Part shown: piece after piece, positions 9,344-18,484 of the stretch
Position numbering within the stretch: the stretch's first letter is position 1
Layout of the letters: each line of letters begins with the position of its first letter
Source: Methylobacterium sp. NEAU K
GTDB taxonomy: Bacteria; Pseudomonadota; Alphaproteobacteria; Rhizobiales; Beijerinckiaceae
Reading direction: 5' to 3'
Assembly: GCF_030700285.1 (NCBI RefSeq)
Contig: NZ_JAUYZJ010000008.1
Span: 124,001-188,000 of the forward strand
DNA: 64,000 nt
The notes under the pieces: generated by a model
Seen by the model: the letters and a program-made list of their open reading frames with translations, nothing else
What the model was told of the DNA's origin: nothing
The model's database searches: none
Position numbers and translations under genes: made by a program

Positions 9344-9584
9344 GCGCGACCGCAGCGCCGTCGTGGCGGCGCTGGCGGTCTCGGTCGCTGAGCCGGCTCT
9401 GGCCAAGGCTCGTCTCTCCCGGGTGGGGCGCGGACGGCGTAAGCGGCATCCGCACTGTCGCCGGCAGAGGTAGCGCCCGCCTGTCGGAAACACAAGGCCC
9501 GCCGTCGACGGCCGCCTTGCCAATCACGGTGCGCCCTCGATAAAGCCCGCCCGGCACGTCGTAGAGAGAACCCGCGAGACCGTC

Positions 9585-10694
9585 ATGGCCAGCTACAAGC
9601 TTCTGCTCCTGCCCGGCGACGGGATCGGCCCGGAGGTCGCGGGTGGCATGCAGATCGTGCTCGGCGCCCTGGCGGAGACCGGCCTCGCGCAGTTCGAGAC
9701 CGAGACCGACTTGGTCGGCGGCAGCGCCCTTGACGCCCATGGCAGCCCGCTCGCGGATGAGACCCTGGCGCGCGCCGAGGCGGCGGACGCGATCCTGCTC
9801 GGTGCGGTCGGCGGCCCGAAATGGGCGGGTGTCGCCTACGAGCAGCGGCCGGAGGCGGGCCTGCTGCGCCTGCGCAAGGAACTCGACCTGTTCGCCAACC
9901 TGCGGCCGGCGATCTGCTACCCCGCGCTCGCAGAGGCTTCGGCGCTGAAGCGCGAGCTGGTCGAAGGCCTCGACATCATGATCGTGCGCGAACTCACCGG
10001 CGGCGTCTATTTCGGCGAGCCCAAGGAGATCACCACCCTGCCGGACGGCTCCAAGCGGGCCGTGGACACCCAAGTGTACACCACCGGCGAGATCGAGCGG
10101 ATCGCCCACGTCGCCTTCGACCTGGCCGGCAAGCGCTCCGGCCGGGTGGCCTCGGCCGAGAAGCACAACGTGATGAAGTCCGGCGTCCTGTGGAAGGAGG
10201 TCGTGACGAAGGTCCACGCCGAGCACTACGCCAGCCTCCAGCTGGAGCACATCCTGGCCGACAACTGCGCCATGCAGCTCGTCCGCCGGCCGAAGCAATT
10301 CGACGTGCTGGTGACCGACAACCTGTTCGGCGACGTGCTGTCCGACATCGCCGCGATGCTCACCGGCTCCCTGGGCATGCTGCCTTCGGCCTCGCTCGGC
10401 GCCGTCGACGCGAGCGGGTTGCGCCGGGCGCTGTATGAGCCGGTCCACGGCTCGGCTCCCGACATCGCCGGCCAGGACAAGGCGAATCCGATCGCGATGA
10501 TCGGCTCGCTCGCCATGTGCCTGCGCTACTCCTTCGGCCTCGGCGAGGCCGCCGATGCCCTGGACGGCGCCATCACGGACGCGCTGGCCGGGGGGGCGCG
10601 CACCGCCGACATCGCCGGCGAGGGCACGACCCCGATGGGCACCCGCGCCATGGCGTCGGCGGTGGCCGATGCCCTGCGGGCCCGCGTCGGCTGA
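9585..10694 (+). CDS. leuB: 3-isopropylmalate dehydrogenase
   Basis: 369 residues, full length. It oxidatively decarboxylates 3-isopropylmalate with NAD+, the third step of leucine biosynthesis. It starts [18 protein letters not shown] (nucleotide-binding entry loop). The substrate loop [13 protein letters not shown] has the conserved arginines. The metal-site helix [20 protein letters not shown] and the NAD-site [20 protein letters not shown] are all intact. The gene is transcribed away from leuA; an intergenic leader of about 0.4 kb separates them. Confidence 0.97.
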   Translation: MASYKLLLLPGDGIGPEVAGGMQIVLGALAETGLAQFETETDLVGGSALDAHGSPLADETLARAEAADAILLGAVGGPKWAGVAYEQRPEAGLLRLRKELDLFANLRPAICYPALAEASALKRELVEGLDIMIVRELTGGVYFGEPKEITTLPDGSKRAVDTQVYTTGEIERIAHVAFDLAGKRSGRVASAEKHNVMKSGVLWKEVVTKVHAEHYASLQLEHILADNCAMQLVRRPKQFDVLVTDNLFGDVLSDIAAMLTGSLGMLPSASLGAVDASGLRRALYEPVHGSAPDIAGQDKANPIAMIGSLAMCLRYSFGLGEAADALDGAITDALAGGARTADIAGEGTTPMGTRAMASAVADALRARVG

Positions 10695-10875
10695 GATCCG
10701 TCCGCGTGTTTGGACGCATGGCGGACAGACGCGACCTTCGCTATGACGCGGGGGCTCAAGCATTTTCCGTCGGAGTGGTCGCCGGTTCGGCGCGAGAAGA
10801 TGCGATGCGACAATGAGATAGGGCCGCTTCGGTGATCCGAGGATCAGCGAGGCCGCTCTGAGGAACGGGAGCGTC

Positions 10876-11661
10876 ATGAAGGCCGGGGACGGTGCGTCTG
10901 GGCGCGAGAGCGCGGATTTCGGCTTCGAGCGTGTGGCGCTCGACGAGAAGCAGGGGCGCGTCGACAGCGTCTTCCACTCGGTCGCCCGCCGCTACGACGT
11001 CATGAACGACCTGATGTCGGCGGGCCTCCACCGGGCCTGGAAGGCGCAGCTCGTGGCGATGCTGCGGCCGCCTCAAGGCCGGCCGTTCGCGCATCTCGAC
11101 GTGGCCGGCGGCACCGGCGACGTGGCTTTCCGGGTGCTGGCCGCCGGAGGCCCGCGGACCCGGGTGACGGTGCTGGACATCAACGAATCGATGCTGCAGG
11201 TCGGCGCGGAACGGGCACGGGAGCGCAAGGTCGATACCCTGGGCGACCGGATCGCCTTCGTGACCGGCAATGCCGAGAGCCTGCCGCTCCCGGATGCCAC
11301 CTTCGACGCCTACACGATCGCGTTCGGCATCCGGAACGTGCCACGGATCGATGCCGCGCTGACCGAGGCGCGCCGGGTTTTGAAGCCCGGCGGACGGTTC
11401 CTCTGCCTGGAATTCTCCGCCGTCGACATCCCCCTGCTCGACAAGATCTACGACGCCTATTCCTTCCACGTGATCCCACGCATCGGCGCCCGGGTGGCCG
11501 GCGACGCCGAATCCTATCGCTATCTGGTCGAATCGATCCGAAAGTTCCCGACGCGGGGCGCGTTCAGCGGGATGATCGAGCGCGCCGGCTTCCGCCACGT
11601 CACCGACCGTCCCCTCTCGGGCGGGATCGTGGCGATCCATTCCGGCTGGAAGGTCTCCTGA
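10876..11661 (+). CDS. ubiE: Ubiquinone biosynthesis C-methyltransferase
   Basis: 261 residues. It is a SAM-dependent class I methyltransferase that methylates the benzoquinol ring in ubiquinone synthesis. Motif I is [15 protein letters not shown] (about 75-89). The UbiE signatures [17 protein letters not shown] near the N-terminus and AFGIRNV...[14 protein letters not shown] in the middle are present. A GGAGCG ribosome-binding site precedes the ATG. ubiB follows on the same strand after 136 bp that contain palindromic repeats; ubiE-ubiB is a common proteobacterial pairing. Confidence 0.96.
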   Translation: MKAGDGASGRESADFGFERVALDEKQGRVDSVFHSVARRYDVMNDLMSAGLHRAWKAQLVAMLRPPQGRPFAHLDVAGGTGDVAFRVLAAGGPRTRVTVLDINESMLQVGAERARERKVDTLGDRIAFVTGNAESLPLPDATFDAYTIAFGIRNVPRIDAALTEARRVLKPGGRFLCLEFSAVDIPLLDKIYDAYSFHVIPRIGARVAGDAESYRYLVESIRKFPTRGAFSGMIERAGFRHVTDRPLSGGIVAIHSGWKVS

Positions 11662-11681
11662 TCTTGAGCCACAGCACGTTT

Positions 11682-11791
11682 CCCCTCGCCCTTGCGGGGA
11701 GGGGTCGGGGGTGGGGCTGGTGCGGAACGCACCGCTGCGATCCGTCCGGGAGCACCCCCACCTCCTGCTCCTCCCCGCGCGGGGGAGGAGA
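11682..11791. repeat. REP-like pair of palindromes between ubiE and ubiB
   Basis: A 23-bp imperfect palindrome at 11682-11704 (arms CCCCTC and GAGGGG around a CTTGCGGGG core) is followed at about 11768-11790 by a second palindrome of type CTCCTCCCC-GCGC-GGGGGAGGAG, with G-rich and C-rich linkers facing each other. The first copy matches, in reverse orientation and with 22 of 23 positions identical, the element at 36975-36997. This is the layout of a bacterial interspersed palindromic element; its transcript could fold inside the ubiE-ubiB spacer. Confidence 0.6.
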
Positions 11792-11797
11792 GGCTTC

Positions 11798-13360
11798 ATG
11801 ATCAGCGCCGCGATCAACCTCTTCCGCGGGGCCAGGGTCGGATTCGTTCTGGCCCGCGAGGGCGCGCTCGCCCTGGTCGACCCATCGGAGCTGCCGCCCC
11901 ACCTGCGCTTCGCCTTAAAACTGGGGCGCTCCCTGGAGCGGCCGGGTCTCAGCGAGGGGGCCGCCCGGCTCTCGGCGGCCCTGACTAGGCTCGGACCCTC
12001 CTACGTGAAGTTCGGCCAGTTCCTGGCGACCCGCCCGGACATCGTCGGCATGCGGGCGGCCCTCGACCTGGAGAAGCTGCAGGACCGGGTGCCGCCGTTC
12101 CCGCAGGAGATCGCGCTGCGTGTGGTCGAGACGGCGCTCGGCAAGCCCGTGCACGAGCTGTTCCTCTCGTTCAGCGAGCCGATCGCCGCCGCCTCGATCG
12201 CGCAGGTCCACAAGGCCGTGGTGCAGGATGCCGACGGAACGCAGCGGGCGCTCGCCGTGAAGGTGATGCGGCCGGGGGTGCGCGAGCGCTTCATGCGCGA
12301 CCTGGAGGTCATGCGTTTGATGGCCCGGGTGGTGCACGCCCTGTCCCCGCAGGCCGAGCGGCTGCGCCCGCGCGAGGTGGTGGAGATTCTCGCCCGCTCC
12401 GTGCTGATGGAGATGGACTTCCGCCTCGAAGCGGCGGCCGCCTCGGAGATTGCCGAGAACACCAAGGACGATGCCGACTTCCGGGTGCCGAAGCCCGAAT
12501 GGGAGTTGACCGCCCGCGAGGTGCTGTCCGCCGAGTGGATCGAGGGCCTGCGCCTGCATAGCGCGGCCGAACTCGCCGCCGCGGGGCACGACCCGCAGGC
12601 GATCGGGCGTGCGGTGATCCAGAGCTTCCTGCGACAGGCGATCCGCGACGGCTTCTTCCACGCCGACATGCACCAGGGGAACCTGCTGGTCGACGCCGAG
12701 GGCCGGCTGGTGGCGGTGGATTTCGGCATCATGGGCCGGCTCGGCCCCAACGAACGCCGCTTCCTCGCCGAGATCCTGCTCGGCTTCATCCTGCGCGACT
12801 ACCGCCGGGTGGCGAAGGTGCATTTCGAGGCGGGCTACGTGCCGGCCCACCACTCCGTGGAGGATTTCGCGCAGGCGATCCGGGCGATCGGCGAGCCGAT
12901 CCACCAGCGCCGGGCCGACGAGATCTCGATGGCCAAGGTGCTGACCCTGCTGTTCGACGTCACGGCGCTGTTCGACATGAGCACCCGGACCGAATTGGTG
13001 ATGCTCCAGAAGACCATGGTGGTGGTCGAGGGCGTCGCCCGCTCGCTCGATCCGCGCCTCGACATGTGGACCACCGCCGAGCCGGTGGTGCGCACCTGGA
13101 TCACCAAGAATGCCGGCCCCCTCGGGCGCGCCCAGCACGGCCTTGAGGGGCTTCGGGTCCTCTCCGACGTGGTCGGTGACATCCCGGACCTCGCTGTCAG
13201 GCTCAAGCGCGTCCTGGTCCGCCTCGACGAGGCCGGCACGGGCGATGCGCGGCGCCTGGAGCGCCTCGCCCGTACCGAGCGCCAGCGCGCGATCTGGTCG
13301 ACCCTGGCGCTCTGGGGCATTGCGATCGGCGCCTTGATGATGGCGTTCCGGGTCCCTTGA
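11798..13360 (+). CDS. ubiB: UbiB-family ubiquinone biosynthesis kinase-like protein
   Basis: 520 residues from the ATG at 11798; the frame is open further upstream but runs into the palindromic spacer. UbiB belongs to the ADCK/ABC1 atypical kinase family, which supports coenzyme Q assembly at the inner membrane. The family's KxGQ motif is YVKFGQFLATRPDI. The Ala-rich nucleotide loop appears as ASIAQVHKA, followed by LAVKVMRPG. Catalytic HADMHQGNLLVD and metal-binding DFGIMGRLG follow. One hydrophobic helix closes the protein (STLALWGIAIGALMMAF), as in UbiB. It is convergent with the histidine kinase gene. Confidence 0.93.
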   Translation: MISAAINLFRGARVGFVLAREGALALVDPSELPPHLRFALKLGRSLERPGLSEGAARLSAALTRLGPSYVKFGQFLATRPDIVGMRAALDLEKLQDRVPPFPQEIALRVVETALGKPVHELFLSFSEPIAAASIAQVHKAVVQDADGTQRALAVKVMRPGVRERFMRDLEVMRLMARVVHALSPQAERLRPREVVEILARSVLMEMDFRLEAAAASEIAENTKDDADFRVPKPEWELTAREVLSAEWIEGLRLHSAAELAAAGHDPQAIGRAVIQSFLRQAIRDGFFHADMHQGNLLVDAEGRLVAVDFGIMGRLGPNERRFLAEILLGFILRDYRRVAKVHFEAGYVPAHHSVEDFAQAIRAIGEPIHQRRADEISMAKVLTLLFDVTALFDMSTRTELVMLQKTMVVVEGVARSLDPRLDMWTTAEPVVRTWITKNAGPLGRAQHGLEGLRVLSDVVGDIPDLAVRLKRVLVRLDEAGTGDARRLERLARTERQRAIWSTLALWGIAIGALMMAFRVP

Positions 13361-13369
13361 TCCCGCGGA

Positions 13370-13412
13370 CCGGGGCAGCCCGACCCGGTCAGGCCGCGTC
13401 GGGCTGCCCCGG
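13370..13412. terminator. Perfect 15-bp inverted repeat between convergent genes
   Basis: CCGGGGCAGCCCGAC (13370-13384) is perfectly complementary to 13398-13412, with a 13-nt loop. It lies just after the ubiB stop and contains the last codons and stop of the convergent histidine kinase gene. There is no T-run, so it may be a bidirectional transcription barrier or an mRNA 3' stabiliser rather than a classical terminator. Confidence 0.5.
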
Positions 13413-16349
13413 TATCAGCGCCCGCAGCTCACGGGCGAGTTCGCCGAGGCCGGTGGTGCCCTTGGCCAGGACCCGGTCGGCCTGGCCGGCGAGACGGCGA
13501 CGATCCTCGGCGGTGATGTCCTTGGCGGTGAGCACAACCACGGGGATGTCGCGCCAGTCCGAGCGTGCCCGCAGCGCCCGCAGGAAACCGAAGCCGTCCA
13601 TCTCCGGCATCATCAGGTCGAGGAGGACCAGGCAGGGCCGCTCCGCCTCCAGGGTCTCCAGGGCGTGCAGGCCGTTCTCGGCCTCGCACACCGGGAAACC
13701 CTCGCGCCTGAGATAGGCGCAGACATGGCCGCGCACGTCCGCCTCGTCCTCGACCACCAGGATCGGGCCGTCGGCGGCGACGGGCCGGAACCGGTCGATG
13801 ACCTGGCGAAGGCTGCCCCAGTCGATCGGCTTCTGGAGATAGTCGGTGGCCCCCAGCGAGAAGGCGAGGTTCTGCTCGTCCAGCACCGTAACCATCACGA
13901 TCGGCGTCGCACCGATCTCAGGGTCCGCCCGCAAGGCGCGGAGCACCGCCCAGCCGTCCATCTGCGGCATGGTCACGTCGAGGAGCACGGCCCGCGGCCG
14001 AAGGGTCCTGGCCAGTTCGAGCCCCCGACGTCCGTCCTCGGCGACCGCCACCGAAAAGCCCTCGCGCTCCAGGAAACGGGCGAGCAGGTCGCGGGTCGCG
14101 GAATCGTCGTCGACCACCAGGATCGTCCGACGGTCGCCCGGAGCCTCGCCGGCTTCCTCCGGCCGGTCCGTCTCCGTGCCGCGGTAGCGGACTGGCAGGG
14201 TCAGCGTGAAGGTGGTGCCGTCTCCTTCCCGGCTCTCCACCGCGATAGCGCCGCCGAGCATCTCCGAGAAGGCCCGGGTGATCGACAGGCCGAGACCGGT
14301 CCCGCCGAAGCGCCGCGTCGTCGAGGCGTCCGCCTGGGTGAAGCGCTCGAACAGCCGCCCGACCTGCTCGGCGCTCATGCCGATTCCGGTGTCCGCCACG
14401 GAGAAACGCAGCGCCTCCTCGGTGCGGGCGACGCTCAGCGTGATCCGTCCGTTCTCGGTGAACTTCGCGGCGTTGCTCAAGAGGTTGATCAGGCACTGGC
14501 GCAGCTTGGTCACGTCGGTATGGGCTCCGCCCACACCCTCCGCGATCGTGAAAACCAGGGTATTGCCCTTCTTGGCGATCAGCCCCTCGACGGTGGCGGC
14601 CACGTCGCGGACCACCTCGGCGACGTCGAAGTCCTCCGCGTAGATCTCGACCCGGTCGGCCTCGATCTTCGAGATGTCGAGGACGTCGTTGATCAGGCCG
14701 AGCAGGTGGCGGGCGTTGGCCTCGATCTTCTTCATGTCGGCGATGAGGTCGGCCTCGCCGAGATCCTCCAGCTCTTCCTGCACCATCTCGGAATAGCCGA
14801 TCACCGCCGAGAGCGGCGTGCGCAGCTCGTGGCTCATATTGGCCAGAAACTGGCTCTTGGCCTCGTTGGCCGCCTCCGCGGCCGCGCGGGCCGCCTCGAT
14901 CGCCGCCTCGGCCTCCTTCCGCTCGGTGATGTCGGTGTGGGTCCCGACCCATTCGCGCAAGGTCCCGTCCGCTTCGAGGATCGGCACGGCGCGCACGCCC
15001 ATGTGCCGGTACGCGCCGGAGCGGGCGCGCAGGCGATGCTCGGTGGCGTAGGGCTGAAGGGTCGCCACCGCCCGCGACCAGTCGGCCTGGGTGTGCTCGC
15101 GATCGTCCGGATGGATGGCCTCCAGGAAGCCGAGACCGGAATAGGTGGCCTCGTCCTGGCCGGTGAAGCGGCTCCAGGCGGTCTGCCGCCGGTGCAGGCT
15201 ACCCTCCGGGTTGGCGGTCCAGACGATCGCCGCGCTGGCCTCGATCAGCGAGCGGAAGCGCTCCTCGCTCCGCCGGGTCCGCATCTCGGCCAGATGGCGG
15301 ATGGTCTCGTCGACCACGACGAGGCCGACGCCCTCGACGTCCTGGCCGCTGTCGGGGGATGCACCCTCGCCCCCGCGCAGGGGATAGAAGCTCATCGAGA
15401 ACTGGCGCACGCCGCCTGGGGCGGAGGGTGTCGGGACCGCCACCGGCACGTTCGGCGAGACCAGCCCCTCGTCGAGCGCCGCCGCGAGCTTGGGGGCCAG
15501 CTCCTCGCGCAGGGTCGGCAGCATCGCCCAGATCGGCGCGCCGAGATCGGCCCCGAAGCCGCGCTCGCTCATGGTGGCCAGCGCCCGGTTCATGTGGCGG
15601 ATCTTCAGGTCGCGGTCGAGGAAGCCCAGGCCCACCGGGGCATTGGCGAGCACCCCATCCAGCAGCCGCGACATGCGCAGGGATTCCTGACGGCGCACCA
15701 GAGCGAGGCGGGCGAGCAGAACGATCGCGCCCAAAGCCGCCGCACCGGAGAGCAGGAACAGGATGAGCCCGCGCCAGCGCTCGCGGGTCTGCAGCGCGGC
15801 GAGGTGCTGTGCGGTGGTATCCTGGCGGGCGGCGGCCTCGGCGCGGATCGCGTCCATCAGGCGCTTGCCGTCGCCGGTGCGCACCAGATCGGTGGCGGCG
15901 TCGAAGCCCCGCTCACGGCGAGCGGCCACCACGCGGCTGGCGAAGTCGCGCTTCTGCGCGACGAGCCCGGCAAGCGAGGGACCGCCTGCGCGCACCGGCT
16001 CCTGCGCGGCCGAGCCGAGGGCGGCGAGTTCCGTATCGATCTTGCCCAGGGCCGTCGTGTAGGGTGTCAGGTATTCCTCGCTGCCGACCAGGACGAAGCC
16101 GCGCTCGCCGGTCTCCAGGTCCTTGACCTCCGAGATCAGGCGTTCGACTCCCGCGATGGTGCCGTTGGCCCGCGCGGTGGCGGCCCGGTCGGCCTCGCCG
16201 CCCAGGTAATTCGCCGTGCCCGCCGCCAGGGCGACGAGCAGCAGGACGAAGGCCGTCGGCGAGCCCAGCAGCGGACCCAGCGGTCCGGACCCGCGCCAGT
16301 TCGGCCGGCGCAGGCGAAAGATCGATCCGGCTCCCGGGCGCGCACTCAT
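13389..16349 (-). CDS. CHASE3-PAS-PAS hybrid histidine kinase with two receiver domains
   Basis: 986 residues. Two membrane helices (about 30-50 and 200-222) flank a periplasmic CHASE3-type sensor containing DLETGERGFVLVGSEEYLTPY. Two PAS domains follow (the second with FTGQDEATYSGLGFLEAIHPDD), then HisKA with the phosphoacceptor in MSHELRTPLSAVIGYSE (His near 506) and an HATPase domain (VADTGIGMSAEQVGRLFERF). Two receiver domains follow, with phospho-Asp in LLDVTMPQMDG (near 788) and LLDLMMPEMDG (near 910). There is no output domain, so the signal must pass to another regulator. The start ATG overlaps the zapE stop (ATGA). The longer frame upstream is a shadow over zapE. Confidence 0.93.
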   Translation of the reverse strand: MSARPGAGSIFRLRRPNWRGSGPLGPLLGSPTAFVLLLVALAAGTANYLGGEADRAATARANGTIAGVERLISEVKDLETGERGFVLVGSEEYLTPYTTALGKIDTELAALGSAAQEPVRAGGPSLAGLVAQKRDFASRVVAARRERGFDAATDLVRTGDGKRLMDAIRAEAAARQDTTAQHLAALQTRERWRGLILFLLSGAAALGAIVLLARLALVRRQESLRMSRLLDGVLANAPVGLGFLDRDLKIRHMNRALATMSERGFGADLGAPIWAMLPTLREELAPKLAAALDEGLVSPNVPVAVPTPSAPGGVRQFSMSFYPLRGGEGASPDSGQDVEGVGLVVVDETIRHLAEMRTRRSEERFRSLIEASAAIVWTANPEGSLHRRQTAWSRFTGQDEATYSGLGFLEAIHPDDREHTQADWSRAVATLQPYATEHRLRARSGAYRHMGVRAVPILEADGTLREWVGTHTDITERKEAEAAIEAARAAAEAANEAKSQFLANMSHELRTPLSAVIGYSEMVQEELEDLGEADLIADMKKIEANARHLLGLINDVLDISKIEADRVEIYAEDFDVAEVVRDVAATVEGLIAKKGNTLVFTIAEGVGGAHTDVTKLRQCLINLLSNAAKFTENGRITLSVARTEEALRFSVADTGIGMSAEQVGRLFERFTQADASTTRRFGGTGLGLSITRAFSEMLGGAIAVESREGDGTTFTLTLPVRYRGTETDRPEEAGEAPGDRRTILVVDDDSATRDLLARFLEREGFSVAVAEDGRRGLELARTLRPRAVLLDVTMPQMDGWAVLRALRADPEIGATPIVMVTVLDEQNLAFSLGATDYLQKPIDWGSLRQVIDRFRPVAADGPILVVEDEADVRGHVCAYLRREGFPVCEAENGLHALETLEAERPCLVLLDLMMPEMDGFGFLRALRARSDWRDIPVVVLTAKDITAEDRRRLAGQADRVLAKGTTGLGELARELRALIPGQPDAA

Positions 16350-17578
16350 GTCTCGACCAGCCCGGTGCTGGCGCCCGAGGCTTCGGAATCGGCCCGGCCG
16401 TGCGGCAAGGCGAGGTATTCCCGCGAGCGCATCTCGATCAGGCGGGAGACTGTCCGGTCGAACTCGAACGCCTCCCGGCCGGTCTCGGCCGTGTAGAGAT
16501 CCTGCGCCTCCGCGGCCGCGGAGGCCACGAGCTTCACGTGCCGGTCGTAGAGCGTGTCCACCAGGGTGATGAAGCGCTTGGCCTCGTTGCGCTCGGCCTC
16601 TCGCATCACCGGGATCCCGTCGAGGATCACCGTGTGGAAGGCCTGGGCCAGCGCCATGTAGTCCGAGGCGCCGAGCGGCTTGCGGCAGAGGTCGTCGAAG
16701 GCGAAGCGCGCGACGCCGCTCGCTTCCTCGGGGATCTCTACGTCGCGGCCGTGGACCCGGATCGTTCCAGGGCGGCCCCGTGCCTTGCCGGTGAGCCCCT
16801 TGAACGCGGCGTCCAGGGCCGTGCGGGCCGCCGCATCCGCCGGGACGTGATAGACGGCCGCGCCGCCGAGCTTCTCCAGGCGGAAATCCGTCCGCGAGTC
16901 GAGCCGCATCACCTCCACGCGATCCTTCAGCGTCGCGACGAAGGGCAGGAACAGCGCGCGGTTGAGGCCGCCCTCGTAGAGCCGGTCGGGCTCGACGTTG
17001 GAGGTCGCCACCACGGTGACCCCGCGGCGGAACAGGTGGCCGAACAGGCGGCCGAGGATCATCGCGTCGGCGATGTCGGTCACCGTGAACTCGTCGAAGC
17101 ACAGCAGGGTCGCCTCGTCGGCGAGCTGGTCCGCCACCGGGCCGATCGGGTCGTCGCCTTTCACGGTGCCCGCCTTCAACGCCTGTCGGTAGGCGTGGAT
17201 ACGCTCGTGCGCGTCGGCCAGGAACCCGTGGAAGTGGACACGTCGCTTCGATCCCGGGGCGGACTCGTGGAACAGGTCCATCAGCATGGTCTTGCCGCGC
17301 CCGACCGAGCCCCAGATGTACAATCCCCTCGGCTGCTCCGATTCGTCCTTGCGCCGGAACAGCCAGCCCAGCGCACTGGTCTTGCTGGCGCGCTTGCGGC
17401 GCTCGAGGTCGCGGATCAGCCGGTCGAGGGCGCGCACCAGCCGCGCCTGGGCGGGATCGCGCTCGATGGCGCCCGTGGCGACCAGGGCTTCGTAGCGTTC
17501 GTGGACCGGACCGGGCGAGACTGCGCTCACCCGCGCCTCCGGCGACGGGGCGTGTTGCTTCCCGGTTTGCTCGTTCAC
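16346..17578 (-). CDS. zapE: Cell division protein ZapE (AFG1-like ATPase)
   Basis: 410 residues from a GTG at 17576-17578; the frame is open further but the MNEQTGK start fits the family. It is an AFG1/ZapE-type P-loop ATPase, associated with the Z-ring in bacteria and with protein quality control in mitochondria. Walker A is GSVGRGKTMLMDLF, Walker B is LLCFDEFTVTDIADAMIL, and sensor 1 is VVATSNVEPDRLYEGGLNR. Its stop codon overlaps the start of the hybrid kinase gene, so the two are translationally coupled. Confidence 0.93.
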   Translation of the reverse strand: MNEQTGKQHAPSPEARVSAVSPGPVHERYEALVATGAIERDPAQARLVRALDRLIRDLERRKRASKTSALGWLFRRKDESEQPRGLYIWGSVGRGKTMLMDLFHESAPGSKRRVHFHGFLADAHERIHAYRQALKAGTVKGDDPIGPVADQLADEATLLCFDEFTVTDIADAMILGRLFGHLFRRGVTVVATSNVEPDRLYEGGLNRALFLPFVATLKDRVEVMRLDSRTDFRLEKLGGAAVYHVPADAAARTALDAAFKGLTGKARGRPGTIRVHGRDVEIPEEASGVARFAFDDLCRKPLGASDYMALAQAFHTVILDGIPVMREAERNEAKRFITLVDTLYDRHVKLVASAAAEAQDLYTAETGREAFEFDRTVSRLIEMRSREYLALPHGRADSEASGASTGLVET

Positions 17579-17794
17579 GCCGCCGGTCCCTCGCAGCTCA
17601 ACGCGGCGCCGGACCGGCACCCCCCGCCCGGCCGAGCGTTCCCGACCTGGGCCGGCTCCCTGTGCCGCGCAAGCTCGACCCGAATCAACCCCAGGCCGAG
17701 ACGCAGGGCGCCTGCATGTTCCATCCCACTCGCGCATGGCTGCACCCGCGCGCACGGGCACTGTCATAATGCTGCATTGCACAATCGGAAGGGG

Positions 17795-17817
17795 GGTGCG
17801 AAGGCAGCACCGTTTTT
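17795..17817 (+). terminator. Short hairpin plus T-run in the leader of the GNAT gene
   Basis: GGTGC (17795-17799) pairs with GCACC (17807-17811), followed by GTTTTTC. It lies about 55 bp before the GNAT start codon in the 294-bp zapE/GNAT intergenic region, so it would act within the leader rather than at a gene end. The stem is short. Confidence 0.3.
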
Positions 17818-17872
17818 CGGGAGGAGCGTCCGGATCCACCTGCGCGACAAGCGCACAGACCGGAGTTCCATC

Positions 17873-18466
17873 ATGGCCGTTCGACACCTCGCCGTGTCGG
17901 CCCACGCGGTCCGGCGCCTGTGGCCGGCCGACCGCACCGCCGTGCTCGACTATTTCCTGCGCCTCGATCCGGAGACGCGGGCGAACCGCTTCATGGGCCA
18001 CGTCAGCGAGGCCGGCGTGCGGGCCTATGCTGCGCAGGCGCTGAATGCCGAGGGCGTGATGTACGGTGCCTTCGTGGCGGGTACCCTGCGCGGCCTCGGC
18101 GAGCTTCGGCCCATGGGCCCCGGCGCGTCGAGCTACGTCCTGGGTCCGCGGGCCGAGGCGGCCTTCGCGGTCGAGCGTACGTTCCGGCGGCAGGGTATCG
18201 GTGCGGCCCTGTTCGCGCGGATCGCCCGCGCCGCGCGCCATCGGGGCGTGGTCGACCTGCACGTGCGCTGCCTGTCCGGCAACGGTCCGATGCTGCGGCT
18301 GGCGGCCAAGCACGGGGCAGAACTCCAGCACGCGGGTTCCGAGACCGAAGGCGCGCTCCATCTCGACCGGCCGACGCCGTTCTCGCTCTGGCACGAGAGC
18401 ATCGCGGAAGCGTTCGACTTCACCCTCGCGGTGAGTTTCCCGAGCCGCGAGCGGGCCTCGGCCTGA
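17873..18466 (+). CDS. GNAT-family N-acetyltransferase
   Basis: 197 residues from the ATG at 17873. The acetyl-CoA loop is seen in FRRQGIGAALFARIARAAR, the R/Q-x-x-G-x-G/A motif of the Gcn5-related fold, preceded by the beta strand of EAAFAVERTF. The N-terminal YFLRLDPETRANRFMGHVSE is common in alphaproteobacterial acetyltransferases related to the C-terminal domain of protein acetylases. The substrate is unknown. It is convergent with comF. Confidence 0.85.
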   Translation: MAVRHLAVSAHAVRRLWPADRTAVLDYFLRLDPETRANRFMGHVSEAGVRAYAAQALNAEGVMYGAFVAGTLRGLGELRPMGPGASSYVLGPRAEAAFAVERTFRRQGIGAALFARIARAARHRGVVDLHVRCLSGNGPMLRLAAKHGAELQHAGSETEGALHLDRPTPFSLWHESIAEAFDFTLAVSFPSRERASA

Positions 18467-18484
18467 CCGTCTCATTCACCCGCC

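Noticed and set aside
13389..17102. 1237-residue version of the histidine kinase
   Set aside because: The extra N-terminal part is a shadow over zapE; the membrane helix and CHASE3 domain follow the internal ATG that overlaps the zapE stop.
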